DNA of 64,000 nucleotides from Streptomyces sp. NBS 14/10 (GTDB lineage: Bacteria; Actinomycetota; Actinomycetes; Streptomycetales; Streptomycetaceae): positions 24,178 through 88,177 of the forward strand of contig NZ_NCSM01000076.1 of the NCBI RefSeq assembly GCF_002224125.1, in the 5' to 3' direction. The notes under the pieces are model-generated. The model was not told where the DNA came from. It saw only the letters and a program-made list of their open reading frames with translations, and searched no databases. Positions within the stretch are counted from its first letter, which is position 1; each line of letters begins with the position of its first letter. Below, piece after piece: positions 1 through 8,741 of the stretch. Made by a program: the position numbers and the translations under genes.

Positions 1-473
1 GCCTCGATGGTCTGGTCCGCGGCGGAAATCAGGTCGTGGCCGACGCCACGCCAGCCGGCGATGGCCAGCTCGCGGAGCCATGACCGGGATCCGGCGAGCA
101 TGCTCCGCACTTTGGGCGCCGCCGCGGGCGGTTCTTGCCACGCCTCCCTGGTGCGTCCGAGCGCGGCGTCCAGGTCGGCCAGCCGGGCGTCGTGCACCGC
201 GCCGAAGAGGGCGGTGCGGGCGCCCGCCAGGGCCGCCAGGTGGTCGTCCGAGACGGAGCCGGCGGCGACCTTCCCGGCTGCCTCGGCCACCGCCGGTCCC
301 AAGGGGGAGGCCGCGACGGCGCCGGCCAGGGCGGTCAGCGCCGCGGCCCGCTCTTCGCCGAGCCGGGCGAGCCCGTGGACGAGCGTGTCGTCGAAGCCGG
401 CCACCAGGTCGAGGGCTTCCGCGACCCCGGGCGGATCGGCGTCGAGCAGTTCGGCCAGTTGCACACCGAGCAT
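1..473 (-). CDS. Hypothetical protein, C-terminus cut by window edge
   Basis: I do not recognise this protein. Its reading frame begins with ATG at 473 and runs off the left edge, giving about 157 residues starting MLGVQLAELLDADPPGVAEA. The visible part is rich in Ala, Leu and Glu, looks all-helical, and has no signal peptide or membrane segment. The start codon overlaps the stop of the upstream gene (TGATG), so the two are translationally coupled and probably act together. Codon use matches the surrounding genes, which supports a real gene. Confidence 0.55.
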   Translation of the reverse strand, partial: MLGVQLAELLDADPPGVAEALDLVAGFDDTLVHGLARLGEERAAALTALAGAVAASPLGPAVAEAAGKVAAGSVSDDHLAALAGARTALFGAVHDARLADLDAALGRTREAWQEPPAAAPKVRSMLAGSRSWLRELAIAGWRGVGHDLISAADQTIE

Positions 474-982
474 CAGCGGACCGCCTCCGTGGCCGGGAAC
501 CAGTGCAGTTCGGGGACGGGCGCCGTGGTGTCCGGCAGCTCCAGATAGGCCAGGTGCCGCAGGAAGCGGCTGAACACCACGGCCGCCGGCGCGGACTCGC
601 GCGACCCGGACAGACGGCTCATCAGGTCCGCGCCCCCGCCGTCCCCGTTTTCGTCGGCTGCCTCGGCGTGCAGATAGCGGGCCACGCGGTCGATTCCGTA
701 CTGCAGCACCGCCTCGTCGACCAGCGCGCGCAGATGTTTGCACGGCCCCCCGTTGGCCCCGCCGCACGGCCGGTTGTTGTTCGTACTACAGCTGTAGTCA
801 TGGGTGCGCGCGGCGATCGACGAGACATACACCCGGGCGATGTCCGAGCCGCTGGACACCACCCCCTGCAAGCGGCCCTCCGCCAGTTCGACGAAGGGAA
901 CCTTCGCCAGCTTGCGCGGCCGTACGGTGGGAATCACCCGCACCGTACTGCACTGCTCCCACGCGGTCGTTTCCGCGTTCAC
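473..982 (-). CDS. Hypothetical protein with a SWIM-like Cys/His cluster
   Basis: A soluble protein of about 169 aa. It carries a compact Cys/His-rich stretch around residues 45-70 with spaced cysteines ending in the tripeptide CKH, which recalls the C-x-H half of SWIM zinc-binding domains. The first half of that motif is not canonical, so zinc binding is an inference. I chose the GTG at 982 because a GGAGG lies 9 nt upstream; ATG at 988 is the alternative but sits too close to that site. It is the first gene of a coupled pair with the truncated gene at the window edge. Its function is unknown. Confidence 0.5.
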   Translation of the reverse strand: MNAETTAWEQCSTVRVIPTVRPRKLAKVPFVELAEGRLQGVVSSGSDIARVYVSSIAARTHDYSCSTNNNRPCGGANGGPCKHLRALVDEAVLQYGIDRVARYLHAEAADENGDGGGADLMSRLSGSRESAPAAVVFSRFLRHLAYLELPDTTAPVPELHWFPATEAVR

Positions 983-1113
983 GACCATCGACCTCCAAGC
1001 CTGGCGCGTGCGCCGAGACGGTTGCTCACATCCGAAAACAGCATTGCGGATGCCACTGACAATCACGTCTCGGCGCCCGGCGCCAGGCTCTGCTCACCGC
1101 GGGGTGAGGGCCG

Positions 1114-2820
1114 TCAGTGCGACTCCCGGGCGACGAAGGACCCGCGGGTTCCGGCGAGGAAGTCCAGACCGGCGCCCCGGTCGGCCTGCTCGACATGTGC
1201 GCGGTAGATGTGCTCCCATCCGCTCTCGGCCGGCGGGGCGGCGGCGGTCACCGTCTCGCGTGCGGCGAGTTCTTCGTCCGGCACGTCCAGCCTCAGCACC
1301 CGCCGTTCCACGTCCAGCTCGATCCAGTCGCCCGTGCGGACCAGGCCCAGCGGCCCGCCCGCCGCGGACTCGGGGGCGATGTGCAGAACGACGGTGCCGA
1401 AGGCGGTGCCGCTCATCCGGGCGTCGCTGATCCGGACCATGTCCCGGACACCGGACTCCAACACCTTGCGGGGCAGTGGCATGTTTCCCACTTCGGGCAT
1501 GCCCGGGTAGCCGCTGGGGCCGCAGCCCCGGAGGACCAGCACATCGGACGCCGCCACCTCGAGTTCGAGGTCGTCGATCCGGGCGTGGAAGTCCTCGATG
1601 CCGTCGAACACCACGGCGCGGCCCCGGTGGCGCAGCAATTCCGGTGTCGCGGCGGCCGGTTTGATGACCGCGCCGTCGGGACACAGGTTGCCGCGGAGCA
1701 CGGCGAGCCCGGCCTGGTGCGCGATGGGCTCGTCGGCGGTGCGGATGACGGTGAGGTCGGTGCTGGCGCGGCCGGATATCTGATCGGTCAGGGAGCAGCC
1801 GGAGACGGTGACGCTCGGCTCCAGCCGGCCCTCGATCTGGCCGAGCACCGCGTCCAGGCCGCCGGCCCGGTGGAAGTCCTCCATGAGATGGGCCCCGGCG
1901 GGTTGCACATCGGCGAGCAGGGGAATGTCGCGGCCCGCCCGGTCGATGTCCTCCAGGCCGATCTCCACGCCGACCCGGCGGGCGAGGGCCAGCAGATGGA
2001 CGACGGCGTTGGTGGACCCGCCGATGGCGGCCACCGCGCGCACCGCGTTCAGCAGGGCCTCACGGGTCAGCACGGCGCTGGGGCGCAGGTCTTCGGCCAC
2101 CATTTCGACGATGCGGTTGCCCGCCGTATGCGACAGCTCCAGCAGCCGGCTGTCCGGCGCCGGGAGCCCGGCGTTTCCCGGCAGTGTCATGCCCAGTGCC
2201 TCGGCGACACAGGCCATCGTGGACGCGGTGCCCATGGTGTTGCAGTGTCCGCGGCTGCGGATCATCGCCGACTCCGCGCGCCGCAGATCCGAGCGTGGCA
2301 TCCGCCCGGCGCGCACCTCCTCGCTCATCTCCCAGACCCCCGTGCCGCACCCCAGCGGGCGCCCCTTCCAGGACCCGTTGAGCATGGGGCCGCCGGTGAC
2401 CATCAGCGTGGGCAGATCGACCGACGCGGCCCCCATGAGCAGCGACGGAACCGTCTTGTCGCAGCCGCCGAGCAGGACGACACCGTCCACCGGATTGGCA
2501 CGGATGAGCTCCTCGACGACCATCGCGGCGAGGTCGCGGAAGAACATCGCGGTCGGGCGCAGCAGGGTCTCGCCCAGCGACGGCACCGGCAGCTCCAGCG
2601 GCACACCGCCGGACTCCCACACACCGCGCTTCACATGCTCGGCTATCTCACGGAAGTGGCTGTTGCAGGGTGTCAGATCCGACCAGGTGTTGCAGATGAC
2701 GATCTGCGGTCGGCCGTCGAAGGCGTGGTCGGGGAGGCCGCGGCGCATCCAGGCGCGGTGGATGAAGGCGTCGCGGGAGTCGCCCGCGTACCACTGCTGC
2801 GACCGAGTCGTGCCACTCAT
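1114..2820 (-). CDS. IlvD/Edd-family sugar-acid dehydratase (arabinonate/xylonate type)
   Basis: A 568-aa iron-sulfur dehydratase of the IlvD/Edd family. The three expected cluster ligands are visible: the PCNSH cysteine near residue 52, the GGCDKTVPS cysteine near 119, and the HCNTMGTAST cysteine near 192. True dihydroxy-acid dehydratases serve branched-chain amino acid synthesis. This length, and the position opposite a sugar ABC transporter and a GH43 glycosidase, fit better a pentonate or other aldonate dehydratase that makes a 2-keto-3-deoxy sugar acid. It is transcribed away from the transporter operon across a shared region with CGAAA-N-TTTCG repeats, so co-regulation is likely. The exact substrate cannot be read from the sequence. 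Confidence 0.85.
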   Translation of the reverse strand: MSGTTRSQQWYAGDSRDAFIHRAWMRRGLPDHAFDGRPQIVICNTWSDLTPCNSHFREIAEHVKRGVWESGGVPLELPVPSLGETLLRPTAMFFRDLAAMVVEELIRANPVDGVVLLGGCDKTVPSLLMGAASVDLPTLMVTGGPMLNGSWKGRPLGCGTGVWEMSEEVRAGRMPRSDLRRAESAMIRSRGHCNTMGTASTMACVAEALGMTLPGNAGLPAPDSRLLELSHTAGNRIVEMVAEDLRPSAVLTREALLNAVRAVAAIGGSTNAVVHLLALARRVGVEIGLEDIDRAGRDIPLLADVQPAGAHLMEDFHRAGGLDAVLGQIEGRLEPSVTVSGCSLTDQISGRASTDLTVIRTADEPIAHQAGLAVLRGNLCPDGAVIKPAAATPELLRHRGRAVVFDGIEDFHARIDDLELEVAASDVLVLRGCGPSGYPGMPEVGNMPLPRKVLESGVRDMVRISDARMSGTAFGTVVLHIAPESAAGGPLGLVRTGDWIELDVERRVLRLDVPDEELAARETVTAAAPPAESGWEHIYRAHVEQADRGAGLDFLAGTRGSFVARESH

Positions 2821-2924
2821 ACGAACCGTTCCGATCTGTCGACGAAGATCCGTGAAGATCCGGGCGAGTAAGACCTTGCCCGCGTAACCCGCCCGTCATG
2901 GCTCGGCGGAGCGCCGACCGGCAC

Positions 2925-3057
2925 CGAAAGTTTCGAATAGCGCCGCTTACGCGATCGAAACATTGACCGCATGACAACCGGTTCCTACATTGAGCCCGCC
3001 TGGACACGACGCAAAGGGCAGAAGAATCCGCGGCATTATCCAGCATCGAAACTTTCG
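2925..3057. promoter_or_regulatory. Divergent operator region with CGAAA-N-TTTCG repeats
   Basis: The 292-bp gap between the dehydratase and the sugar-binding protein holds two perfect inverted repeats, CGAAAGTTTCG at 2925-2935 and CGAAACTTTCG at 3047-3057. A half-site, CGAAACATTGA, lies at 2956-2966. Short CGAA-N-TTCG repeats are reported operators of LacI-type xylobiose regulators (BxlR) in Streptomyces. The regulator is not encoded next door. The remainder of the gap shows no gene. Confidence 0.6.
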
Positions 3058-3112
3058 AAATCGCGAACGTGCAACGGCGCAGTGCCGAACATGGAATCAG
3101 AGAGGTGAGGGC

Positions 3113-4390
3113 ATGAAGTACCACGCCAGCCGAAGGGTTTGGGTGGTGGCGGCCACAGCCACGGTCATCGCCCTCACGGCATCGGGCTGCGGAAGCGGCG
3201 CGGGCGACTCGGACGGCAAGACCACGCTGACCGTGACCACCCAGGTCGACTACGGATACCGGGACCTCTACAAGGAGTACGAGAAGAGCCACCCCGGCAT
3301 CAAGATTCGCGAGGTGCTTGTCGACGACCTGCCGAAGAAGCTGGTGACCCAGCTCGCGGCGAACCGCGGCGCCTCCGATGTGGTGGGCCTCGGCGACGAC
3401 ACCATCGGCAAGTTCAAGCCCAGCTACCAGCGCTTTGTCAACCTCGCCGAGCACGGCGTCAACAACACCGACGACCCGTGGGTGCAGTGGGCGTACGACT
3501 ACGGCACGGTCGAGAACGGCAAGTACGTGATGGGCGTGCGCACCGACATCGGCGGGCTCGGCATCTGCTACCGCACCGATCTGTTCAAGAAGGCCGGGCT
3601 GCCCACCGACCCCGAGCGCGTCGGTCAACTCTGGCCCACCTGGGACAAGTTCACCGAAGTCGGTGAGGAATTCCGGGCCAAGGTGAAGGACGCCTCCTTC
3701 ACCGCCAATACCGGAGACATCTGGGTCGGGATGGAGAACCAGCACAAGGAGACGTTCTTCTCCGAATCCGACGACTCGTTCATGGCCGATGAGAACTCCG
3801 GCCTGAAGCAGGACTTCCTGACCGCCGCGAACATGTCCGTACAGAAGGTCAGCGGCGGATACCCGCCCTTCACCCCGGAAATGGCCAATGCCCTGAAGAC
3901 CGGCAAGGCGGCAACCGCTGTCTGTCCCGCCTGGAAGCTGGACCGCACCAAGGAGGCCTCCGGCCCCGGTAACTCGGGCAAGTGGTCGGTGGCCGCGGCC
4001 CCTCAGGGCGGCAACTGGGGCGGCTCCTATCTGCTGGTGCCCAAGCAGACCAAGCACACCAAGGAGGCGGTCGAGCTCGCCCGCTGGCTGACCTCGTCGA
4101 AGGTCCAGAAGAGGCTCTTCCTCTCCAAGGGCTATCTCTCCAGCCATCCGTCGGTCTACAACGACCCCGCCGTGCAGGCGAAGAAGGACACGTACTTCTC
4201 CAACGCCCCCACCGGCAAGATCTTCGCCGAGTCCGTCGACAAGATGCAGCCCATCTACCGCGGCACCAAGGACAGCGATGTGGCCACCGCCTTCATGAAC
4301 GCGCTGCTCCGGGTCGAACAGGGCAAGCAGAAGCCGGAGGACGCCTGGAGTCAGGCGGTCTCCGACGCGAAGAAGGTGGCGGGGGACTGA
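3113..4390 (+). CDS. Sugar ABC transporter substrate-binding lipoprotein
   Basis: A 425-aa extracellular solute-binding protein of the carbohydrate (family 1, MalE-like) type. The N-terminus has a basic start, a hydrophobic core and a lipobox-like TASGC, so it should be anchored to the outer face of the membrane. I chose ATG 3113 because GAGAGGTGAGGG lies just upstream; an upstream in-frame extension lacks codon bias and a signal peptide. It is the first gene of an operon with two permeases and a GH43 glycosidase, which points to import of xylo- or arabino-oligosaccharides. No ATPase is encoded here, so a shared MsiK-type ATPase is expected, as is usual in Streptomyces. Confidence 0.9.
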   Translation: MKYHASRRVWVVAATATVIALTASGCGSGAGDSDGKTTLTVTTQVDYGYRDLYKEYEKSHPGIKIREVLVDDLPKKLVTQLAANRGASDVVGLGDDTIGKFKPSYQRFVNLAEHGVNNTDDPWVQWAYDYGTVENGKYVMGVRTDIGGLGICYRTDLFKKAGLPTDPERVGQLWPTWDKFTEVGEEFRAKVKDASFTANTGDIWVGMENQHKETFFSESDDSFMADENSGLKQDFLTAANMSVQKVSGGYPPFTPEMANALKTGKAATAVCPAWKLDRTKEASGPGNSGKWSVAAAPQGGNWGGSYLLVPKQTKHTKEAVELARWLTSSKVQKRLFLSKGYLSSHPSVYNDPAVQAKKDTYFSNAPTGKIFAESVDKMQPIYRGTKDSDVATAFMNALLRVEQGKQKPEDAWSQAVSDAKKVAGD

Positions 4391-4394
4391 CCCG

Positions 4395-5378
4395 ATGACG
4401 GTCACCGAGACCCGCCCCGGGCCGGAGGCCACCACGGCCTCCGCCCCGGGGCACCACCCCCGACGCCGTGCCTGGCGATCCCGTCTGACCCGCTTCGACC
4501 TGCGCTACACCCCGTATGTCTTCATCGCCCCGTTCTTTGTGATCTTCGGTGTCTTCGCGGTCTGGCCGCTGCTGTACACCGGCTGGATCTCCTTCCACAA
4601 GTGGGCGATCATCGAAGGCGACCAGGGCTGGCTCGGACTCCACAACTACCAGACCCTCTTCGCCGACGAGTACTTCTGGAACGCGCTGCTCAACACCGCC
4701 CTGCTGCTGGTGCTCGGCACCGGTGTGCAACTGGCCGTGGCGCTGTGGCTCGCCGGTGTGCTCAACCGGAAGCTGGGCGCCAGCGCGGTCTGGCGGGCCG
4801 GCGTCGTGCTGCCGCATATCGTGTCGGTGGTCGCCGTCAGCCTGGTGTTCGCGCAGCTCTACGGCTTCCACACGGGCATCGTCAACGATGTGCTGAGCCT
4901 GGTCGGCATCGACCGGGTCGACTGGCAGGCCAGCCGCTGGACCGCGATCCCCGCGGTCGCCACCATCATCATCTGGCGCTGGGCCGGCTACTACGCGCTG
5001 ATCTTCCTCGCAGCCATGCAGGGCATCCCGCGCGAACTCAACGAGGCCGCGATGCTCGACGGCGCCTCCAGGCGTCGCATCTTCTGGTCGATCACCGTGC
5101 CTTCCATCCGCCCCACCATCATCTTCTCCGTCGTCATGTCGACCATCGGCGCCATGCAGACCTTCACCGAGCCCCAGCTCTTCGACATCCAGGGCACCGA
5201 GGGCACCGGTGGCAGCGACCGGCAGTTCCAGACGCTGATGATGTACCTCTACGAAAAGGGGTTCCGCGAGTTCAACGCGGGCTACGCGGCCACCCTCGCC
5301 TGGGTGATGTTCCTGCTCATCGCCATCGTCTCCGGCATCAACTACGCGCTGTCACGGCGCATCGCCTCGAAGGACTGA
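4395..5378 (+). CDS. Carbohydrate ABC transporter permease, MalF type
   Basis: A 327-aa inner-membrane permease with about six hydrophobic segments, the first near residues 38-60. The cytoplasmic EAA loop that contacts the ATPase is clear near residues 215-235 (NEAAMLDGASRRRIF...PSIRP). It starts 4 nt after the binding-protein stop and precedes the partner permease by 7 nt, so the three form one transporter unit. The substrate is inferred from the downstream GH43 enzyme only. Confidence 0.9.
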   Translation: MTVTETRPGPEATTASAPGHHPRRRAWRSRLTRFDLRYTPYVFIAPFFVIFGVFAVWPLLYTGWISFHKWAIIEGDQGWLGLHNYQTLFADEYFWNALLNTALLLVLGTGVQLAVALWLAGVLNRKLGASAVWRAGVVLPHIVSVVAVSLVFAQLYGFHTGIVNDVLSLVGIDRVDWQASRWTAIPAVATIIIWRWAGYYALIFLAAMQGIPRELNEAAMLDGASRRRIFWSITVPSIRPTIIFSVVMSTIGAMQTFTEPQLFDIQGTEGTGGSDRQFQTLMMYLYEKGFREFNAGYAATLAWVMFLLIAIVSGINYALSRRIASKD

Positions 5379-5385
5379 TGCCGTC

Positions 5386-6258
5386 ATGGCCCTCGCCACC
5401 CACTCCACGACCGGCCGCCGCCGCGCCGTCTCCGACGGCGGCCGACGCCCCGGGTTCCTCGTCTACGCCACGCTCGTCGGCGTGCTCGCCGCCTCCGTGT
5501 TCCCGCTCTACTACTCCTTCATCCTGCCCACCCGCGACAACTCGGCGATCGGCGACTCGCTGCTCACCCTCACACCGGGCGGCAATCTGCTCCACAACAT
5601 CCAGCGCGTCTACGACACCGTCGACTTCTGGCTGGCCCTGCGCAACTCGCTGATCATCTCCACCACGGTGACGGTGTGCTGCGTCCTGCTGTCCTCGCTC
5701 GCCGGATTCGCCTTCGCCAAACTGCCGTTCCGGGGGCGCAACGCCCTGTTCGTGGCGGTGGTGATCACCGCGATGCTCCCCACCCAGCTCGGCATGATCC
5801 CGCTGTACATGCTGATGGGAAACCTCGGCTGGATCGCCACCCTGAAGGCCGTCATCGTCCCGGCGCTCGTCAACGCCTTCGCCGTCTTCTGGATGCGGCA
5901 GGCCTGCGACGAGTCCGTGCCGTACGAGCTCGTCGAGGCCGCCCGCGTCGACGGCTGCTCCACACTCGGCATCTTCTGGCATGTGGCGCTGCCCGCGATC
6001 CGCCCGCAGGCCGCCGTGCTCGCCATGTTCACCTTCATGGCCACCTGGAACGACTTCATGTGGCCACTGATCGTCCTGGACCCGTCCGTCACCCCGACCG
6101 TGCAGACCGCGCTGTCCTCGCTGGCCAGCGGGTACGCCCTCGACTACACGCTCATCCTGTCCGGCGCCGCCATCGGGGTGCTGCCGCTGCTGCTCGTCTT
6201 CCTCCTGCTGTCCCGGCAGATCGTCGCCGGTGTGATGCAGGGCGCCGTCAAGGGCTGA
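5386..6258 (+). CDS. Carbohydrate ABC transporter permease, MalG type
   Basis: A 290-aa permease, partner of the gene just upstream. It has six hydrophobic segments and a C-terminal-half EAA loop (VEAARVDGCSTLGIFW...PAIRP) around residues 185-207, as in the MalG/CUT1 group. Spacing to the upstream permease is 7 nt. The glycosidase follows after 39 nt, so one transcript can make importer and hydrolase together. Confidence 0.9.
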   Translation: MALATHSTTGRRRAVSDGGRRPGFLVYATLVGVLAASVFPLYYSFILPTRDNSAIGDSLLTLTPGGNLLHNIQRVYDTVDFWLALRNSLIISTTVTVCCVLLSSLAGFAFAKLPFRGRNALFVAVVITAMLPTQLGMIPLYMLMGNLGWIATLKAVIVPALVNAFAVFWMRQACDESVPYELVEAARVDGCSTLGIFWHVALPAIRPQAAVLAMFTFMATWNDFMWPLIVLDPSVTPTVQTALSSLASGYALDYTLILSGAAIGVLPLLLVFLLLSRQIVAGVMQGAVKG

Positions 6259-6297
6259 CCGCCCTTTATCACTGCTAGGCCGTACGAAAGGACCTGC

Positions 6298-7890
6298 ATG
6301 ACCGCGGGCCATATCCGCAACCCCGTGCTGCCCGGATTCCACCCGGACCCGAGCATTGTGCGCGTCGGAGCGGACTACTTCCTCGCCACCTCCACCTTCG
6401 AGTGGTTCCCGGGCGTGCCCGTGCACCGCTCCACCGACCTGGTCCACTGGGAGCCGGCCGGCCATATCCTGGACCGCGCCGACCTGCTCGACCTGCGCGG
6501 CGTCCCGGACTCGGCCGGGGTGTGGGCGCCCTCGCTCTCGTACCACGACGGCCGGTTCTGGCTGGTGTACAGCATCGTGCGCACCATCGGCCATCCGTAC
6601 AAGGACGTCGACAACTACCTCGTCACCGCCCCGGACATCTCCGGTCCGTGGTCGGAGCCGGTGTTCCTCAACTCCTCCGGCTTCGATCCCTCCCTCTTCC
6701 ACGACGAGGACGGGCGCACCTGGCTGCTCAACATCCAGTGGGATCCGCGCGATGGACACCCCGCCTTCGCGGGCATCCTGCTCCAGGAGTACGACCCCGC
6801 GAAACAGGCCCTGATCGGGGCCCCGCGCACGGTCCTCACCCACGAGGTGCTGATCGAGGGGCCCAATGTCTACCGCCACAACGGCTGGTACTACCTGATG
6901 CTCGCCGAGGGGGGCACCGGCTGGAACCACGGCATCCTGATGGCCCGCTCGCGCGAGCTGACCGGACCGTATGAGCTCGACCCGGCCGGTTCGCTGCTGA
7001 CCACTCGCGACACACCCGAGTGGCCACTGCAGAAGGCCGGCCACGGCGAGCTGGTGCGGACGGGCGAGGGGGAGTGGTTTCTCGCCCATCTGGCCTCGCG
7101 CCCGGTCCGTACGCTCGCCGGGGCACGCTGTGTGCTCGGCCGGGAGACCTGTCTGCAGCGGGTGGAGTGGACCGACGACGGCTGGCTGCGGCTGGCGGAC
7201 GGCGGCCGTCTGCCGAGCCTGGAGGTGGCCGCCCCCCGGGGTGTCGCGCCGACCCCGGCGCCGGTCCGGCCCACCCGCGACGACTTCGACGCGCCCGAGC
7301 TCGCCGGGTACTGGAACACCCTGCGCGCCCCCGCGACCCCCCAGTGGCTGAGCCTGACCGAGCGCCCCGGCCATCTGCGGCTGCGCGGCCGCCAGAGCCC
7401 GCACTCCCGCTACGACCAGAGCCTGGTCGCCCGCCGGCTGACGTCGGTGCGCTGTGAGGCGACGACGGTGGTGGACTTCCGCCCCTCCCACTTCAGCCAG
7501 CTCGCGGGCCTGATCTGCTGGTACGACACCACCACCCACTACTACCTGCGGCTGACCCATGCGGAGGGCAGGGGCCGGGTGCTGGGCGTGGTGTTCACGG
7601 ACGACGGCGCGTACGGCGAGCTGCCCTCCTGTGAACTCGACGTCGACGCGTGGCCGCTGGTGCATCTGCGGGCCCGCTTCGACGGCCCGGAGTTGCGCTT
7701 CGCCGCCTCGCCGGACGGGGTGTCCTGGCAGGACGTCGGCCCGGTGCTGGAGGCGACCAGGCTCTCCGACGACTACGGGGACCGGCTGCGGTTCACCGGG
7801 GCGTTCGTCGGGGTCTGCGTCCAGGACCTGGGCGGGACCCGGGTCGCGGCGGACTTCGACTGGTTCGAACTGCGCGATCTCGCGCCGTGA
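6298..7890 (+). CDS. GH43 glycoside hydrolase (beta-xylosidase/arabinofuranosidase type)
   Basis: A 530-aa enzyme without a signal peptide, so probably cytoplasmic. The five-bladed GH43 domain starts at once: NPVLPGFHPDPSIVRVG carries the catalytic-base Asp near residue 17, a second conserved Asp lies in GFDPSLFHDEDG, and the acid Glu is likely in LIEGPNVYRHNGWYY near 189. A C-terminal beta-sandwich of about 200 residues ends in FDWFELRDLAP, as in the two-domain beta-xylosidases. It likely trims xylo-oligosaccharides brought in by the preceding transporter; arabinofuranosidase activity is possible. Confidence 0.9.
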   Translation: MTAGHIRNPVLPGFHPDPSIVRVGADYFLATSTFEWFPGVPVHRSTDLVHWEPAGHILDRADLLDLRGVPDSAGVWAPSLSYHDGRFWLVYSIVRTIGHPYKDVDNYLVTAPDISGPWSEPVFLNSSGFDPSLFHDEDGRTWLLNIQWDPRDGHPAFAGILLQEYDPAKQALIGAPRTVLTHEVLIEGPNVYRHNGWYYLMLAEGGTGWNHGILMARSRELTGPYELDPAGSLLTTRDTPEWPLQKAGHGELVRTGEGEWFLAHLASRPVRTLAGARCVLGRETCLQRVEWTDDGWLRLADGGRLPSLEVAAPRGVAPTPAPVRPTRDDFDAPELAGYWNTLRAPATPQWLSLTERPGHLRLRGRQSPHSRYDQSLVARRLTSVRCEATTVVDFRPSHFSQLAGLICWYDTTTHYYLRLTHAEGRGRVLGVVFTDDGAYGELPSCELDVDAWPLVHLRARFDGPELRFAASPDGVSWQDVGPVLEATRLSDDYGDRLRFTGAFVGVCVQDLGGTRVAADFDWFELRDLAP

Positions 7891-7917
7891 CCGGCCGCCC
7901 GGCCGCCCGGTCACGGC
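7884..7917. terminator. Hairpin between convergent genes
   Basis: There is a perfect 11-bp inverted repeat, GCCGTGACCGG at 7884-7894 and CCGGTCACGGC at 7907-7917, with a 12-nt GC-rich loop. It overlaps the stop of the GH43 gene and lies before the end of the convergent tetR gene, so it can stop transcripts from both sides. There is no U-tract, which is common for Streptomyces hairpin terminators. Confidence 0.7.
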
Positions 7918-7930
7918 GGGCCGGGCGGGG

Positions 7931-8533
7931 TCAGGACAGACCGAGTGCGGGGAAGACCGACGCGTCGAGAAAGCGGAGGAGGTAGTCGGAGTCGGCGGGC
8001 TTCCCGTCCAGCAGCGATCTGACCCGCATCACACCGATCAGCTGGGCGGGGACGAACTCGGCCGCCACGCTGTCCGCCGGGATCTCGCCGCGCTCGATCG
8101 CGCGCCGGACCATGACGGCGATCACCGACACCTCCCGGGAGAACAGGGCGTCGTGCAGCGCCTGGAGCAGGCTCGGGTCGCTGAGCGCGGCATGGCCCAG
8201 CGCGTACAGCAACGTGGTGTCCGAGTCGCACATCCGCCCTACGACGCGCGCCGTCTCCCGCAGGTCGCCGACGAGGCTGCCGGTGTCGATGCCGTCCAGC
8301 GCCATGCGCCGGTCACAGCGGCGCAGCGCGGCGGCGACCAGCTGGGGCTTGGTCTTCCACTGGCGGTAGAGAGTGGACCTGCTCGCCTTGGCCCGGGCGG
8401 CGACCCCCTCGAAGGTGCAGGCCTCATAGCCGCCCTCGGTCAGCAGGGCGAGGACGGCGTCGAAGATCTCCTGCTCGCGCTCGGGACTGATCTTGGAGCG
8501 GCGTTGGGTGTCCGCCGTGGTGGGCGCTGCCAT
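7931..8533 (-). CDS. TetR-family transcriptional regulator
   Basis: A 200-aa regulator. The N-terminal TetR helix-turn-helix spans about residues 30-65 (FEGVAARAKASRSTLYRQW, a typical recognition helix). The remainder is a helical ligand-binding domain with a C-terminal TetR_C-like segment. It is divergent from a DMT-family permease, and the 208-bp gap contains a 16-bp-phased array of GTATCGATAC operators, so it most likely represses itself and the permease until an unknown ligand binds. Confidence 0.9.
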   Translation of the reverse strand: MAAPTTADTQRRSKISPEREQEIFDAVLALLTEGGYEACTFEGVAARAKASRSTLYRQWKTKPQLVAAALRRCDRRMALDGIDTGSLVGDLRETARVVGRMCDSDTTLLYALGHAALSDPSLLQALHDALFSREVSVIAVMVRRAIERGEIPADSVAAEFVPAQLIGVMRVRSLLDGKPADSDYLLRFLDASVFPALGLS

Positions 8534-8653
8534 CAGCTCGGCACTCTCCTCCCGCTATGAGCTTTTCCGCCGGTCCCTCGGCCCTGTCGACCGTGGCCGA
8601 CTGAGGTGAGGGTGCGGTATGCGACTGTGCGGCACAACACACGGTACACGAGC

Positions 8654-8711
8654 GTATCGATACGCGCCTGTGCCGATACACTGTTGTATCGATACGCAGA
8701 TGTATCGCAGC
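8654..8711. promoter_or_regulatory. Phased TetR operator array, four sites at 16-bp steps
   Basis: GTATCGATAC occurs perfectly at 8654-8663 (within a 14-bp palindrome, 8652-8665) and at 8686-8695. GTGCCGATAC (8 of 10) sits at 8670-8679 and the half-match GTATCGCAGC at 8702-8711. Successive sites are exactly 16 bp apart. The array ends about 30 bp before the permease start. The adjacent TetR protein is the obvious ligand; that is inference from position. Confidence 0.75.
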
Positions 8712-8741
8712 ACGTCCATATTCAAAGGGGCCGGTAATGCC

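Noticed and set aside
5338..7914. An 858-codon open frame on the minus strand opposite the permease and GH43 genes
   Set aside because: It is an antisense shadow produced by high GC; the plus-strand frames have clear family motifs and signals, and the minus frame has none.
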